From contig CAZNIS010000016.1 in NCBI GenBank assembly GCA_964573105.1, positions 25,328-89,327 of the forward strand: a stretch of 64,000 bases of DNA, written 5' to 3'. The notes beneath the pieces were generated by a model. It was not told the origin of the DNA, made no database searches, and saw nothing but the letters and a program-made list of their open reading frames with translations. Each line of letters opens with the position of its first letter. Position 1 is the stretch's first letter. The position numbers and the translations under genes are program-made. Shown in pieces: positions 8,350 to 17,244 of the stretch. Source of the stretch: CAKZSB01 sp964573105. Lineage in GTDB: Bacteria > Pseudomonadota > Gammaproteobacteria > Granulosicoccales > Granulosicoccaceae.

Positions 8350-9435
8350 TTATTGCTCCTGCAAATGCGCTGTGCGCTGGCGAATCAGCGTGTCGGTCGG
8401 TGTCTCGAAAACATGTTCGTAAAGCGCTTCGGGGCCGGCGGGCGCCAGTTTGGCCGCGGCATCGAACGCACTTTGTATTTCATCGGTGATTTCCTGTTCC
8501 CACTGTTGAGCAATGGTGTCGTCCCAGTGTCCGGCATCGCTGAGGTAGCGTTGCACGCGGTCAATCGGGTCGCGTGTGCCCCAGCGCTTTTCCTCTTTTT
8601 CATCGACATAGCGTGTTGGGTCGTCAGCGGTGGTGTGCGCCCACATCCGATAGGTGTGGCATTCGATCAGTGTCGGACCGTCACCGGCGCGTGCGCGGGC
8701 GACGGCATCGGCCGTCGCCTGGTACACCGCGAACAAATCGTTGCCATCGACCGAAATGCCGGGGAAGCCGTAACCGGGCGCACGCGCGGCGAGGTCGCTG
8801 GCGGCGCTTTGAATGTCACGCGGGGTCGAGATTGCCCACTGATTGTTTTGCAAAAGAAAGATCACTGGCGCTTTGAGTACGCCTGCTAGATTACAGGATT
8901 CGTGAAAATCGCCTTCCGATGATGAGCCATCGCCGAAGTAGGCGACCGCAACGCCATCCTGTTGTTGTATTTGCATGCCCCAGGCAAGGCCGACGGCATG
9001 CGGTATTTGCGCGGCCAGCGAGATCTGGAACTGCAGTACCTTAATTCCATCGGGTACAAAGCCGCCCTGCGGGTGTCCCTCGCGATAGAGAATGACCTGT
9101 TCCAGCGGATAGCCTTGACGCAGCATCGCGGGCGTTTCCCGATACTGTGGTACCACCCAGTCGCTGGCGGGATTCAGCGCCATGGCGGAGCCTACTATTG
9201 ATGCCTCCTGTCCGTGCAGTGGTGCGAAAGTGCCGATTTTGCCTTGCCGCTGCAGGCTGAAGCACTTGGTGTCGAAGGCGCGCCCCAGCATCATCAGGCG
9301 CAGGGCTTCGAGCACTTGCTGTGTGTCCATGGGCGCTTTGGCACCACCGTGCAGCTTGCCCTTCGGGTTGAGCATCTTGTGCGGCGTGACGGCTTTGGCC
9401 GCTGGTTTGAATTGAGGTTTGAGCGCCTCTGTCAT
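8350..9435 (-). CDS. bkdA1: 2-oxoacid dehydrogenase E1 alpha subunit
   Basis: The alpha half of the heterotetrameric E1 decarboxylates 2-oxoacids with thiamin diphosphate. The ThDP fingerprint GDGSSSEGDFHESCNLAGV...NNQ is complete. I chose the ATG at 9433-9435 (MTEALKPQF, 361 aa), with AGGA 9 nt upstream; an in-frame TTG lies 9 bases earlier. RETPAMLRQG and the YRMWAHTTADDPTRY segment near the phosphorylation-loop region favour the branched-chain/Gram-positive Pdh class over AceE. It is the first gene of the operon E1a-E1b-E2-E3. The GMC dehydrogenase gene lies upstream on the same strand, 153 bp away. Confidence 0.9.
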   Translation of the reverse strand: MTEALKPQFKPAAKAVTPHKMLNPKGKLHGGAKAPMDTQQVLEALRLMMLGRAFDTKCFSLQRQGKIGTFAPLHGQEASIVGSAMALNPASDWVVPQYRETPAMLRQGYPLEQVILYREGHPQGGFVPDGIKVLQFQISLAAQIPHAVGLAWGMQIQQQDGVAVAYFGDGSSSEGDFHESCNLAGVLKAPVIFLLQNNQWAISTPRDIQSAASDLAARAPGYGFPGISVDGNDLFAVYQATADAVARARAGDGPTLIECHTYRMWAHTTADDPTRYVDEKEEKRWGTRDPIDRVQRYLSDAGHWDDTIAQQWEQEITDEIQSAFDAAAKLAPAGPEALYEHVFETPTDTLIRQRTAHLQEQ

Positions 9436-9552
9436 GGGATGCAATCCTGATCAGTCCGCTATTTCGCTGCGGGCTGGTTGTGTGTGGAGGTCTGGCGCAG
9501 GCGATGCTTCAGGACGCGGGTGTCGTCACGCCTGGCCGCTACGCGTAAGTGA

Positions 9553-9582
9553 ATTATGCTGCTGTGGTGTGGCCGCTGTACA
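9553..9582 (-). promoter_or_regulatory. Possible promoter of the bkd-type operon
   Basis: On the minus strand a CATAAT -10 box (plus coordinates 9553-9558) is preceded 18 bp upstream by TGTACA (9577-9582). It lies partly in the gap before E1 alpha. The match is partial and the call is tentative. Confidence 0.3.
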
Positions 9583-9588
9583 GTCCGA

Positions 9589-11220
9589 CTACCGGGTGTC
9601 TGCCAGTATCATGTCTGCCGCCTTCTCTGCGATGGCGATGACGGCCGCGTTCGTATTGCCGGAAATTACTGCCGGCATTATCGAGGCGTCGACAACGCGC
9701 AGATTGTCGATACCGCGCAGCCGCAATTGCGGATCCAGCGGTGCCTGCTCGCTGGTCCCCATGTGGCAGGTGGCGACCGGGTGATAGACCGTGCCGCCAA
9801 CCGCGCGGCAGTAGGCGAGCCATTCGTCGTCTGTCTTTACCTCGGGCGCGGGGGCGACCTGGCGTTCGATGTATTGGTTAAGCGGTGCACTGGTGACGAT
9901 CGTTTTGAGTTGCTTCAGTCCATCGACCATGACGCGGCGATCCTCGTGGGTCGAGAGAAAGTTGTATTGAATGGCGGGCGGCTGGAACGGATCGTTGGAG
10001 CGGATGTGCACGTGCCCCCGCGATTCGGACTGAAGCTGCGAAACCGAGCAGCTAAAACCCGAGAACGGATCGAGCTGGCCGGGCTTTTGGCTGCTGGAGA
10101 AATTGATGAAATAAAACTGCGCATCCGGTTGTGAGAGTTCGGCCCGGGTGCGCACGAAGGCGGCCGCGTAGCCGGCGCTGACGGTCATCGGGCCGCGACG
10201 CCGAAGCGCCCATGTGGCGGCGGTCTTGACCCGATTCCACGGCGTGCCGAGCGCGTCATTGATAGTGACCGGGCGATTGCATTGCCAAATAGTGCGCACG
10301 TAGTAGTGATCCTGCAGCCCTTCACCGATCTGTGCTACCGGGTGCACGATCGGTATGCCATGTTCCTGCAACAGTGATTCTGGGCCGATGCCTGACAATT
10401 GCAGGAGTTGTGGCGTGTTGAACGCGCCACCGGCGACGATGATCTGTCGCCCGTGTGCCTGCTGCGTCTTTCCCCGCTTGTGGTATTCAATGCCCACAGC
10501 GCGGTTGTGCTCGAACAGGATCCGCGTCGCGTGGGCATTAACTTCAACCCGCAGGTTGGCCCGCGATCGGGTGGGCTTGAGGTAGGCGACAGCCGCGCTG
10601 CTGCGTCGGCCGCGGTGAATCGTCGCCTGGTAGTAGCCAGTACCCTCCTGACTGGGGCCGTTGAAGTCGTCGTTGCGCGGTACGCCATTGGCCACCGCAG
10701 CGTCAATAAAGGCGTCGCACAATTCGTGGCGATCGGGCAGGTCTTCGACGTGTAGCGGGCCATCGGTGCCGTGCATCGGGATTGCACCGCGGCGCAATTC
10801 GTCACGTCCCTGGCACTCTGATTTGATGAAGTAAGGCAGTAAGTCATTAAAGCGCCAGCCGGGAATTGCCCAGTCATCGTAGTCGCGTGGCTGGCCGCGA
10901 ATGTAGACCAGGCCGTTTATCGATGACGATCCGCCCAGCACTTTGCCGCGCGGGGTGAATATGCGCCTGTTGTCGACATGGGGTTCGGGTTCTGATTCGT
11001 ATGCCCAATTGACTGATCGGTCGTCGAAGAGCTTGCCGTATCCGATCGGGACATGAATCCATGGATTGTGATCCTTCGGCCCGGCCTCGAGCAGCAGCAC
11101 ACGATATCTGCCGTTTGCAGAGAGCCTGTTCGCGAGCACGCATCCGGCGGACCCCGCGCCCACAACAATGAAATCGTAAGCGCTTGTGGGCGCACTTTCC
11201 GAAAATCTGAAGTCTGTCAT
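9589..11220 (-). CDS. GMC-family FAD alcohol dehydrogenase (choline dehydrogenase-like)
   Basis: This 543-residue GMC oxidoreductase oxidises an alcohol to an aldehyde with FAD. The N-terminal dinucleotide motif VVGAGSAGC is at residues 19-27, followed by the GMC signatures GKVLGGSSSINGLVYIRG and GAFNTPQLLQLSGIG. The expected catalytic pair is His486 (CHMG) and Asn524 (SGNTNAAV). It has no export signal, so it is probably cytoplasmic or membrane-associated. BetA-like choline oxidation is one option given the methylamine genes elsewhere in the window. Many GMC enzymes act on other alcohols, and no betaine aldehyde dehydrogenase or BetI lies next to it. Confidence 0.88.
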   Translation of the reverse strand: MTDFRFSESAPTSAYDFIVVGAGSAGCVLANRLSANGRYRVLLLEAGPKDHNPWIHVPIGYGKLFDDRSVNWAYESEPEPHVDNRRIFTPRGKVLGGSSSINGLVYIRGQPRDYDDWAIPGWRFNDLLPYFIKSECQGRDELRRGAIPMHGTDGPLHVEDLPDRHELCDAFIDAAVANGVPRNDDFNGPSQEGTGYYQATIHRGRRSSAAVAYLKPTRSRANLRVEVNAHATRILFEHNRAVGIEYHKRGKTQQAHGRQIIVAGGAFNTPQLLQLSGIGPESLLQEHGIPIVHPVAQIGEGLQDHYYVRTIWQCNRPVTINDALGTPWNRVKTAATWALRRRGPMTVSAGYAAAFVRTRAELSQPDAQFYFINFSSSQKPGQLDPFSGFSCSVSQLQSESRGHVHIRSNDPFQPPAIQYNFLSTHEDRRVMVDGLKQLKTIVTSAPLNQYIERQVAPAPEVKTDDEWLAYCRAVGGTVYHPVATCHMGTSEQAPLDPQLRLRGIDNLRVVDASIMPAVISGNTNAAVIAIAEKAADMILADTR

Positions 11221-11338
11221 GTTATGGCGTCAACAATATGGCGAGGGACAGGTCCTAGTCTGCACGGAGTTTACATTTTTTCGATCAAGCCGATAGCGAC
11301 CTAGACAGGGAGCGTCCGGTCGCGAACCCTGCCAGCCT

Positions 11339-12424
11339 ATGCCACAACCACCCAATCGATCTACTGACCCAATATTGAGCGAGACACTCTCCGGTGCAAT
11401 GCGAAAGCTGTTCGTTTCACCGAACGATCTGGCAGTAAACCGCAATCTGGCCTGGGACGGATGGCGAGGCTGTGCCATTTTGCTCGTGCTGTGCGGTCAT
11501 TTTTTCGACATCAAATGGGTGTGGGAAGATCGCATGGGTGTGGATGTTTTCTTCGTGTTGTCCGGGATGCTGATGAGCGGCATTTTGTTTGAAAAGCGAT
11601 TGTCGCTGCGCGACTTCTACATCAGGCGGCTCAGTCGAGTGTTTCCAACGCTGCTGGTGTATGTCGCCTTCATCTTTACCTTTTCATGGTTGTATGCAAT
11701 CGAATTTTCCAGCTTCGAAGTCATCAGCAGCCTGGCTTTCATGCGCACCTACCTGCCCGCCGAACCACACATATGGGAAAGCGGTGTCGTGATCAATCAC
11801 TTGTGGTCGCTGAACGTCGAAGAACATGCCTATGTACTGCTGAGCCTCATCTCTCTTGCGTTCATCCGGCGGGAGTGGATTGGTGGTTTGCTATTGATAC
11901 TTGCGGCGCTTTGTATAGCGCTGGGGTTTTACCAGTACAGTCGGTTGTCGGTAGAAGATATGCACCTGTACCTGATCCGTACTGAAAGCGCGGTTGTCTT
12001 TATTCTGGTTGCGGCAGGCTATGGCTTGTTGAAGCGGCGCTATGACTGGCAACTACCCCCTTGGGTGCCAGTCGTATGTTTTGCGCTGGCGTTTCTTTGC
12101 TACGCGCGAGTTGCTCCGGTATGGCTCATATTCGCGATCAGCCCGCTACTTTTGGGCGTGGCGGTTAATCATCTTGATCGCTTGCCACATTTGATCAGCC
12201 AGATTCTCAGTACACCAGCTATTCGCTACATGGGGTTGTGGTCCTATTCGATCTACCTATGGCAGCAGTTTTTCTATAACACCTCATGGATCTACCCGGG
12301 TGGCCGCGCGACAGCGTGTGTGCTCGCAGTGCTCGTCGGTGTCGTGTCTTTCTATACGATTGAAAACCCGGTGAGACGATGGATCAATGGCCGGTGGTCG
12401 GCGCAACCCAGTTATCGAGCGTGA
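11339..12424 (+). CDS. Membrane acyltransferase, OafA/YrhL family (Acyl_transf_3)
   Basis: This 361-residue integral membrane protein, with about ten hydrophobic segments, should transfer acetyl or other acyl groups to a surface glycan or lipid. After a short cytoplasmic leader the family pattern NLAWDGWRGCAILLVLCGH gives the catalytic-site histidine near residue 51. RMGVDVFFVLSGMLM and FYIRRLSRVFP follow, and a later loop reads HLWSLNVEEHAY. The gene precedes a second polytopic membrane protein by 6 nt, so both are likely co-transcribed and work on the same envelope polymer. No other polysaccharide genes are in reach. Confidence 0.85.
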   Translation: MPQPPNRSTDPILSETLSGAMRKLFVSPNDLAVNRNLAWDGWRGCAILLVLCGHFFDIKWVWEDRMGVDVFFVLSGMLMSGILFEKRLSLRDFYIRRLSRVFPTLLVYVAFIFTFSWLYAIEFSSFEVISSLAFMRTYLPAEPHIWESGVVINHLWSLNVEEHAYVLLSLISLAFIRREWIGGLLLILAALCIALGFYQYSRLSVEDMHLYLIRTESAVVFILVAAGYGLLKRRYDWQLPPWVPVVCFALAFLCYARVAPVWLIFAISPLLLGVAVNHLDRLPHLISQILSTPAIRYMGLWSYSIYLWQQFFYNTSWIYPGGRATACVLAVLVGVVSFYTIENPVRRWINGRWSAQPSYRA

Positions 12425-12430
12425 CAACTA

Positions 12431-13609
12431 ATGAGATTGAAACTTTTTAACGAGAGTGATCTGTGGCGTCACGCAGCATTTTTTACGATGGTGGTCTGTT
12501 GCGTCGCTTTTTTCTATATCGCAGTCACTTACCCGATTCAGAATTGGGATATGCTGGGCTACGCCGGTTCGGTTGCCAGTTTGAGCGAGACTGACCCTCA
12601 TCTTCTGCATCAATGGGTATATGAGGAGTTCAGGGCTTACGCCACGCCGGGTGATTTTCATACACTGACGCAGTCCACCAACTATCGGCAAACGATGTTC
12701 GAGGACGCAGATGGGTTTGTTCAGCAAATACCGTTTTATAAAATCAGGGTGGCTTTTGTGCTGCTCATTGCGTTGATGGCGAAACTGGGGGTCAATATCT
12801 ACGACGCTCAGCATCTGCTGTCGGCCGGTTTCGGCAGTGCCGGGTTGTTTTTGCTGTTTCTTGGCTTGCGACAGTACATCCACTCATTGCTGTGGCTCGC
12901 CGTGCCTTACTTTTTTTATCAGTTTACTCAGGATCTGGTCGTCGTTCGATTTGCCGGTGTCGACTCGTTCGCGTTTTTCTGGGTGGCGCTGACGCTGGTG
13001 GCCTATGTACACAAAAGCCCGTTGTTGTTGCCGTTGCTTGCGTGTTCTGTACTGGTTCGCACCGATCTTATACTTTACGTAGGGTTGATGTATGCGCTGG
13101 TTTTCCTTGGTGACTACAGCAAATGGTGGTTGCTCGGGATTTGGGGGGCAGTCTGTGCAGGTTTGTATTTGTGGGTCAATCACTGGGCCGGGAACTATGG
13201 CTGGCAAACGGTTTTCTATTTCGTTTTTATGACCGACATGGAGGCGACCCACCCATCCGAATACTCACAGATCGGTGTTGGGCTGCAACAGTATCTCCAG
13301 GTGCTGGCGCGTCCGCAGTGGGTGAGTAAATGGCTGTGGTTTTCAGTGGCCGCGTCGATGTTCGCGATGCTGTTGTATTGGTATCAACTGCGTGAAAGCG
13401 AACACCGCGGCGTTGTCGGCAGGTTTTGCTTGCTCGGGCTGGTTGCGATCGCCTATGTGATCGTGCATTACCTGTTGTTCCCGGTAATCTTCATGCGCTT
13501 TTTCGTCGCTCAGTATCTAGTGATGCTGATGGCGCCAATGGCGGCAATAACCGCCTGGTGGCGCCAATCAATTGCGCTTGAATTTACTGCCGCAGAGTCG
13601 ATCCATTGA
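12431..13609 (+). CDS. Polytopic membrane protein, possible GT-C-type glycosyltransferase
   Basis: I do not recognise this 392-residue protein. It has about nine to ten hydrophobic segments and a sizeable loop after the first one (about residues 35-100). That loop begins NWDMLGY; an acidic residue in the first extracytoplasmic loop is a hallmark of GT-C glycosyltransferases, which is the basis of the tentative call. It follows the acyltransferase by 6 nt and is followed by a convergent gene only 27 bp away. A joint role in decorating a cell-surface glycan is inferred from this pairing only. Confidence 0.6.
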   Translation: MRLKLFNESDLWRHAAFFTMVVCCVAFFYIAVTYPIQNWDMLGYAGSVASLSETDPHLLHQWVYEEFRAYATPGDFHTLTQSTNYRQTMFEDADGFVQQIPFYKIRVAFVLLIALMAKLGVNIYDAQHLLSAGFGSAGLFLLFLGLRQYIHSLLWLAVPYFFYQFTQDLVVVRFAGVDSFAFFWVALTLVAYVHKSPLLLPLLACSVLVRTDLILYVGLMYALVFLGDYSKWWLLGIWGAVCAGLYLWVNHWAGNYGWQTVFYFVFMTDMEATHPSEYSQIGVGLQQYLQVLARPQWVSKWLWFSVAASMFAMLLYWYQLRESEHRGVVGRFCLLGLVAIAYVIVHYLLFPVIFMRFFVAQYLVMLMAPMAAITAWWRQSIALEFTAAESIH

Positions 13610-13636
13610 CTGAAATCGTGCTGATTGGCGACAACA

Positions 13637-14596
13637 CTATGATTTGGCGCTGGCGCAGCACTCTGCGAGTATGCATAGCAATTCGAACATAATGTTGGCG
13701 CCGGTGAGCGCGGTGTTGCCGGAGGGATCAAACGGCGGCGCCACTTCCACGACATCGGCACCGATCAGATTCAGGCCGGCCAGCTGGCGGATCATTTTCT
13801 GTGCTTCGAAAGTGCTGATGCCACCGATTTCCGGTGTGCCTGTCCCCGGGGCGTAGATTGGGTCCAAAGAGTCAATATCAAAGGTAATGTAGGTGGGTTG
13901 ATCGCCGACTACACGCCTTGCTTCAGCCATCGCAGCGTCCGGGCCAATGTCGAAATACTCTTCGATCGTGATCATTCGAATGCCCATCGACTGACAGTAG
14001 TCGTAGTCTTGTTCAGAATAAAGTGAGCCGCGAATACCGATCTGTATCATCCGTTTTGGGTCGACCAGATTCTCTTCAATCGCTCTGCGAAACGGGGTAC
14101 CGTGGGTGTAGCGGTTGTCACCGAAGTAGGTATCGTTGGTATCTGTGTGTGCGTCGAATTGAATCAGACCGACCGGACCCGAGGCCACTGTACCGCGCAG
14201 AATCGGCAGCGTAGTCAAATGGTCGCCGCCGGCGCTTAGTGGCAGCGTGCCGGCGCGTTGCAGGCTCTTGTAGAATTCTTCCACGCGTGCCAGAGTGTCT
14301 GGCACATCGATGGGATTGACGCTCGAATCACCCATATCGGCGACATTGCAGACGCTGTAAGGGCTTCGCATCGTCACCGGATGTACTGATCGAATGAAGG
14401 ATGACTGATTGCGAATTTCTCGTGGCCCGTGTCGCGCGCCGGGTCGATTTGTCGTGCCTCCATCCCACGGAATCCCCACCAGCGCAATATCGATATCGCC
14501 CGGATCACGGGTATAGGGCAGACGCATGAAGGTTGGCATGCCGCCAAAACGCGGAACTTCGATGCCACTGACAGGCTGGTTGAATGTTGTGCTCAA
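13637..14596 (-). CDS. Agmatinase/guanidino-acid ureohydrolase family protein
   Basis: This 319-residue arginase-superfamily enzyme hydrolyses a guanidino group to urea plus an amine, with two Mn ions. All six metal ligands are visible: His126 in GGDH, Asp148/His150/Asp152 in FDAHTD, and Asp240/Asp242 in FDIDSLDP. Agmatine, guanidinobutyrate and guanidinopropionate hydrolases cannot be separated by motif. The start is TTG at 14594-14596 without a strong ribosome site; the next in-frame Met would lose conserved sequence. The divergent MFS transporter 123 bp away, with an inverted repeat between them, could import the substrate. A glycine-amidinotransferase-like gene at 36431 suggests guanidino metabolism in this organism. 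Confidence 0.85.
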   Translation of the reverse strand: MSTTFNQPVSGIEVPRFGGMPTFMRLPYTRDPGDIDIALVGIPWDGGTTNRPGARHGPREIRNQSSFIRSVHPVTMRSPYSVCNVADMGDSSVNPIDVPDTLARVEEFYKSLQRAGTLPLSAGGDHLTTLPILRGTVASGPVGLIQFDAHTDTNDTYFGDNRYTHGTPFRRAIEENLVDPKRMIQIGIRGSLYSEQDYDYCQSMGIRMITIEEYFDIGPDAAMAEARRVVGDQPTYITFDIDSLDPIYAPGTGTPEIGGISTFEAQKMIRQLAGLNLIGADVVEVAPPFDPSGNTALTGANIMFELLCILAECCASAKS

Positions 14597-14657
14597 TTCG
14601 GATTGCTCGCTTGCGTTGCTGAGTACGGTACGGGTGGCGATGATCGCTTGCGCGGAC

Positions 14658-14684
14658 GGTCAGAAGAGGGTGAGTATTCTGACC
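14658..14684. promoter_or_regulatory. Inverted repeat GGTCAGAA-N11-TTCTGACC between divergent genes
   Basis: Perfect 8-bp arms separated by 11 nt lie in the 123-bp gap between the ureohydrolase (minus) and the MFS transporter (plus). The position suits an operator controlling both genes. No regulator gene is adjacent. Confidence 0.5.
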
Positions 14685-14719
14685 CTGTTCAATTGTGTCA
14701 ACCGGGGTGAACGGCGAAC

Positions 14720-15901
14720 ATGAGTCCAGGCATTCTGCTGATCGCGGCGGGGCAGACAGTAGTCTGGGCCGGGCTTTTCTATGTCTTTCCCGCGATGTTA
14801 CTAGAGTGGGAGCAAGGCCTTGGATTTGGCAAGGTCGAACTGACGGCGGCGTTTTCGGTGGCTCTTCTCGTTTCTGCTGTCTGTGCGCCCGTCGCCGGCC
14901 GAATGATCGATATGGGGCATGGCAGATGGATCATGGCTGGCAGTACTCTAATTGGTGCGCTGGGGCTGCTCATCCTGTCGCAGGTGCAGATGGTCTGGCA
15001 GTTCTATCTGTGCTGGATTCTGATTGGTTGCTGCTGTGCCGGCTGTCTGTACGAGAGTTGTTTTGCCCTGGTCACTCGTGCACTGGGCGCTGATGCGCGC
15101 GCGGCGATCGTCAGAATAACCTTGATGGCAGGGTTTGCCGGGTCGTTGAGTTTTCCCGCCGTCCATTTCTTAAGTGCGATTTGGGACTGGCGTTTGACAC
15201 TGCAGGTGTTTGCGCTGGTGGTGTTCGCCATTGGCACACCACTGATCTGGTTTGGCGCAGGCCTGATAGAGTCATCTGCAGCGACGCTCGCGCCTCGATC
15301 GAACATCGCCACCCCGGCGCTCAGGCTCAGTAGTTTTAGTGCGCCCGTATTTTTGTGGTTAGCCGTCGGGTTCGCTTTACTGGCGGTAGTGCACGGGGCA
15401 ACGCTCCACCATTTGCTGCCGTTGCTGGACGAACGCAACCTGCCCAAAGAGTGGGCGATACTTTGTGCGTCGCTGATCGGGCCGATGCAGGTTGTTGGTC
15501 GCCTGGCGATGATGGCGGTTGAAAAAAAGGTATCTAATCAGTTTTTGGTCACTTTGTGTTTTTGGCTGATGGCAGGTGCGATTGTTCTGCTCTTTGTTGC
15601 GGCAGCGCTGCCATTGTTGATATTTGGCTTTGTTTTATTGTTTGGTGCAGGCTACGGCATGGTGAGCATTGTACGGCCAGTCATCACGCGGGATATTCTG
15701 GGTGGGCAGGGGTTTGGAGAAAAATCGGGCGGGATGGCACTTTTTTACTTGACGGGTGCGGCCCTGGCGCCGTGGATAGGGTCAGTGGTGTGGAGCTTTG
15801 CCGGCTATGACGGCTTGCTCTGTCTGTTGGTGCTAATGGCGCTGTGCGGCTATTGTATGTATCGCATCGCGCTGCGTTATTCAGTAGCGCGGCTAAACTA
15901 G
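14720..15901 (+). CDS. MFS transporter
   Basis: This 393-residue protein has about twelve hydrophobic helices and the loop-2 pattern GRMIDMGHGRWIM between helices 2 and 3, so it is a major-facilitator permease driven by an ion gradient. The substrate is unknown. The ATG has a modest GGGGTGAAC site upstream. Its divergent neighbour is an agmatinase-family enzyme, so a guanidino compound or polyamine is a reasonable but unproven substrate. Confidence 0.85.
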   Translation: MSPGILLIAAGQTVVWAGLFYVFPAMLLEWEQGLGFGKVELTAAFSVALLVSAVCAPVAGRMIDMGHGRWIMAGSTLIGALGLLILSQVQMVWQFYLCWILIGCCCAGCLYESCFALVTRALGADARAAIVRITLMAGFAGSLSFPAVHFLSAIWDWRLTLQVFALVVFAIGTPLIWFGAGLIESSAATLAPRSNIATPALRLSSFSAPVFLWLAVGFALLAVVHGATLHHLLPLLDERNLPKEWAILCASLIGPMQVVGRLAMMAVEKKVSNQFLVTLCFWLMAGAIVLLFVAAALPLLIFGFVLLFGAGYGMVSIVRPVITRDILGGQGFGEKSGGMALFYLTGAALAPWIGSVVWSFAGYDGLLCLLVLMALCGYCMYRIALRYSVARLN

Positions 15902-15998
15902 GATCAAGGCGCTGCGTGTCTTTTCTGTACAAATATCGTTTCGCTGATCCTGTAAACTTTGCACCTATCTTCGTTCCACTACCGACCAAGAGCACACT

Positions 15999-16424
15999 AT
16001 GAGCGATACAGTTAACCTGCCACAACTAACAGAAGCTGGGGCCGTCAAGGTTATCGATGCTGCGCGCAGCAAGGCAGCCGCTATGGGCGTACCGCAAAGC
16101 ATCGCGGTGGTGGATACCGGCGGTAACTTGCGTGCTTTCAGTCGTATGGATGGAGCCAAGATCCATAGTGTCGAAACCGCACAGGCGAAAGCTTACACAG
16201 CGGCCTCTATCATGGCGGCGACCGGTCACGCCCCTGACCCGTTTGCCAGAAACGTCGCTGCGGCGACCAACGGTGCGTGGACAAACCTGCTTGGTGGGTT
16301 TCCAATCTTCATCGACGGCGTGATGGTTGGCGCCATTGGTGTCGGGTCAGGTAAACCGGAAGAAGACATCGAGGTTGCACAGGCGGGTGTTGCCGCCGTG
16401 GGTAGTACGACTGCCGATTCCTGA
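15999..16424 (+). CDS. GlcG/HbpS family protein
   Basis: This 141-residue single-domain protein is of the GlcG/HbpS (DUF336) family, recognised by the start LTEAGAVKVIDAARSKAAAMG, then SIAVVDTGGNLRAFSRMDGA, and the end GAIGVGSGKPEEDIEVAQAG. Family members bind heme or small ligands, or occur as partners in diol and glycolate catabolic operons; biochemical roles are poorly fixed. It has no signal peptide and is a monocistron between the MFS gene and the response regulator. Function here is unknown. Confidence 0.85.
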   Translation: MSDTVNLPQLTEAGAVKVIDAARSKAAAMGVPQSIAVVDTGGNLRAFSRMDGAKIHSVETAQAKAYTAASIMAATGHAPDPFARNVAAATNGAWTNLLGGFPIFIDGVMVGAIGVGSGKPEEDIEVAQAGVAAVGSTTADS

Positions 16425-16507
16425 TCGCGCCGATAGCCAGAATGCAGTGAGCAGGCACCGCATTGCGATAGCAGTGTGGTGTACTCGTGAGTATTCCGGG
16501 GGAATGG

Positions 16508-17191
16508 ATGAAAGTACTGTCGGTAGATGATCACAGGCTGTTCGCCGAAGGGTTACGCAACCTGTTGGGTGACTTCGTGCGCCCGGAAGATTTCAAAGTC
16601 TGCTTTTCGTGCGAAGAGGCGTTTGCGCTGGCTGATCTGGATGATTACGGCATCGTGCTGCTCGACTACAAGCTCGAACCCGGTGGTCTGGTGGGGATGG
16701 AGGCGCTTGTCGAGTTTCGCGAGCGCTGCCCGGCCGCTCGAATTGTGGTGGTATCCGGAGAGAAGCGGGCCGACGAAATCCGGCGCATGATCGATAACGG
16801 TGCAGTGGGGTTCATTCCCAAGGCCGCTACCTTTGATGTCCTTCAGGCTGCGTTAAATCTGGTGTTGGCCGGTGGGATCTATCTGCCACCCGAGGCGCTG
16901 GATGAGGTGGCTGACCCGAGGCTGGGAGATGAGGGGCCATCGCTGAAACATCGGATCGACGGGCTCACTCAGCGACCGAAAGACGTGCTCAAAATCATGG
17001 TGCAGGGCAAGTCGAATAAGCAGATCGCCAACGAGTTGAATATTTCGGTGCACACGGTAAAGGCGCATGCATCCAAGGTGTTCTCGGCGCTGGAGGTTAG
17101 CGGACGCACCGAGGCGATCTACGTAGTGGCGAAACTGGGGCTGGACTGGTTGATGTTGCTCGACAAGCCAGATGACTCGGAGCCGGACTGA
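16508..17191 (+). CDS. Orphan response regulator, REC + LuxR-type HTH (NarL/FixJ class)
   Basis: This cytoplasmic two-component regulator has a receiver domain (about residues 1-120) and a C-terminal LuxR HTH (about 150-210, LTQRPKDVLKIMVQGKSNKQ onward). Acidic-pocket residues Asp7/Asp8 and the phospho-acceptor Asp53 (VLLDYKL) are present. I chose the ATG at 16508 because GGGGGA precedes it by a few bases; an in-frame GTG at 16487 would add seven residues that are not part of the domain. There is no histidine kinase nearby, so the partner and targets are unknown. Confidence 0.88.
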   Translation: MKVLSVDDHRLFAEGLRNLLGDFVRPEDFKVCFSCEEAFALADLDDYGIVLLDYKLEPGGLVGMEALVEFRERCPAARIVVVSGEKRADEIRRMIDNGAVGFIPKAATFDVLQAALNLVLAGGIYLPPEALDEVADPRLGDEGPSLKHRIDGLTQRPKDVLKIMVQGKSNKQIANELNISVHTVKAHASKVFSALEVSGRTEAIYVVAKLGLDWLMLLDKPDDSEPD

Positions 17192-17206
17192 GCCTTTGGG
17201 GGAAAG

Positions 17207-17231
17207 CTGCCACACCAGACTGGTGTGGCAG
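17207..17231. terminator. Strong hairpin between convergent genes
   Basis: CTGCCACACCAG and its exact complement CTGGTGTGGCAG are separated by one base. The hairpin lies 15 bp after the response-regulator stop and 13 bp after the cytochrome c stop on the other strand. Neither side has a good T-tract, so termination efficiency is uncertain. Confidence 0.6.
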
Positions 17232-17244
17232 TGAAACAGCAGTA

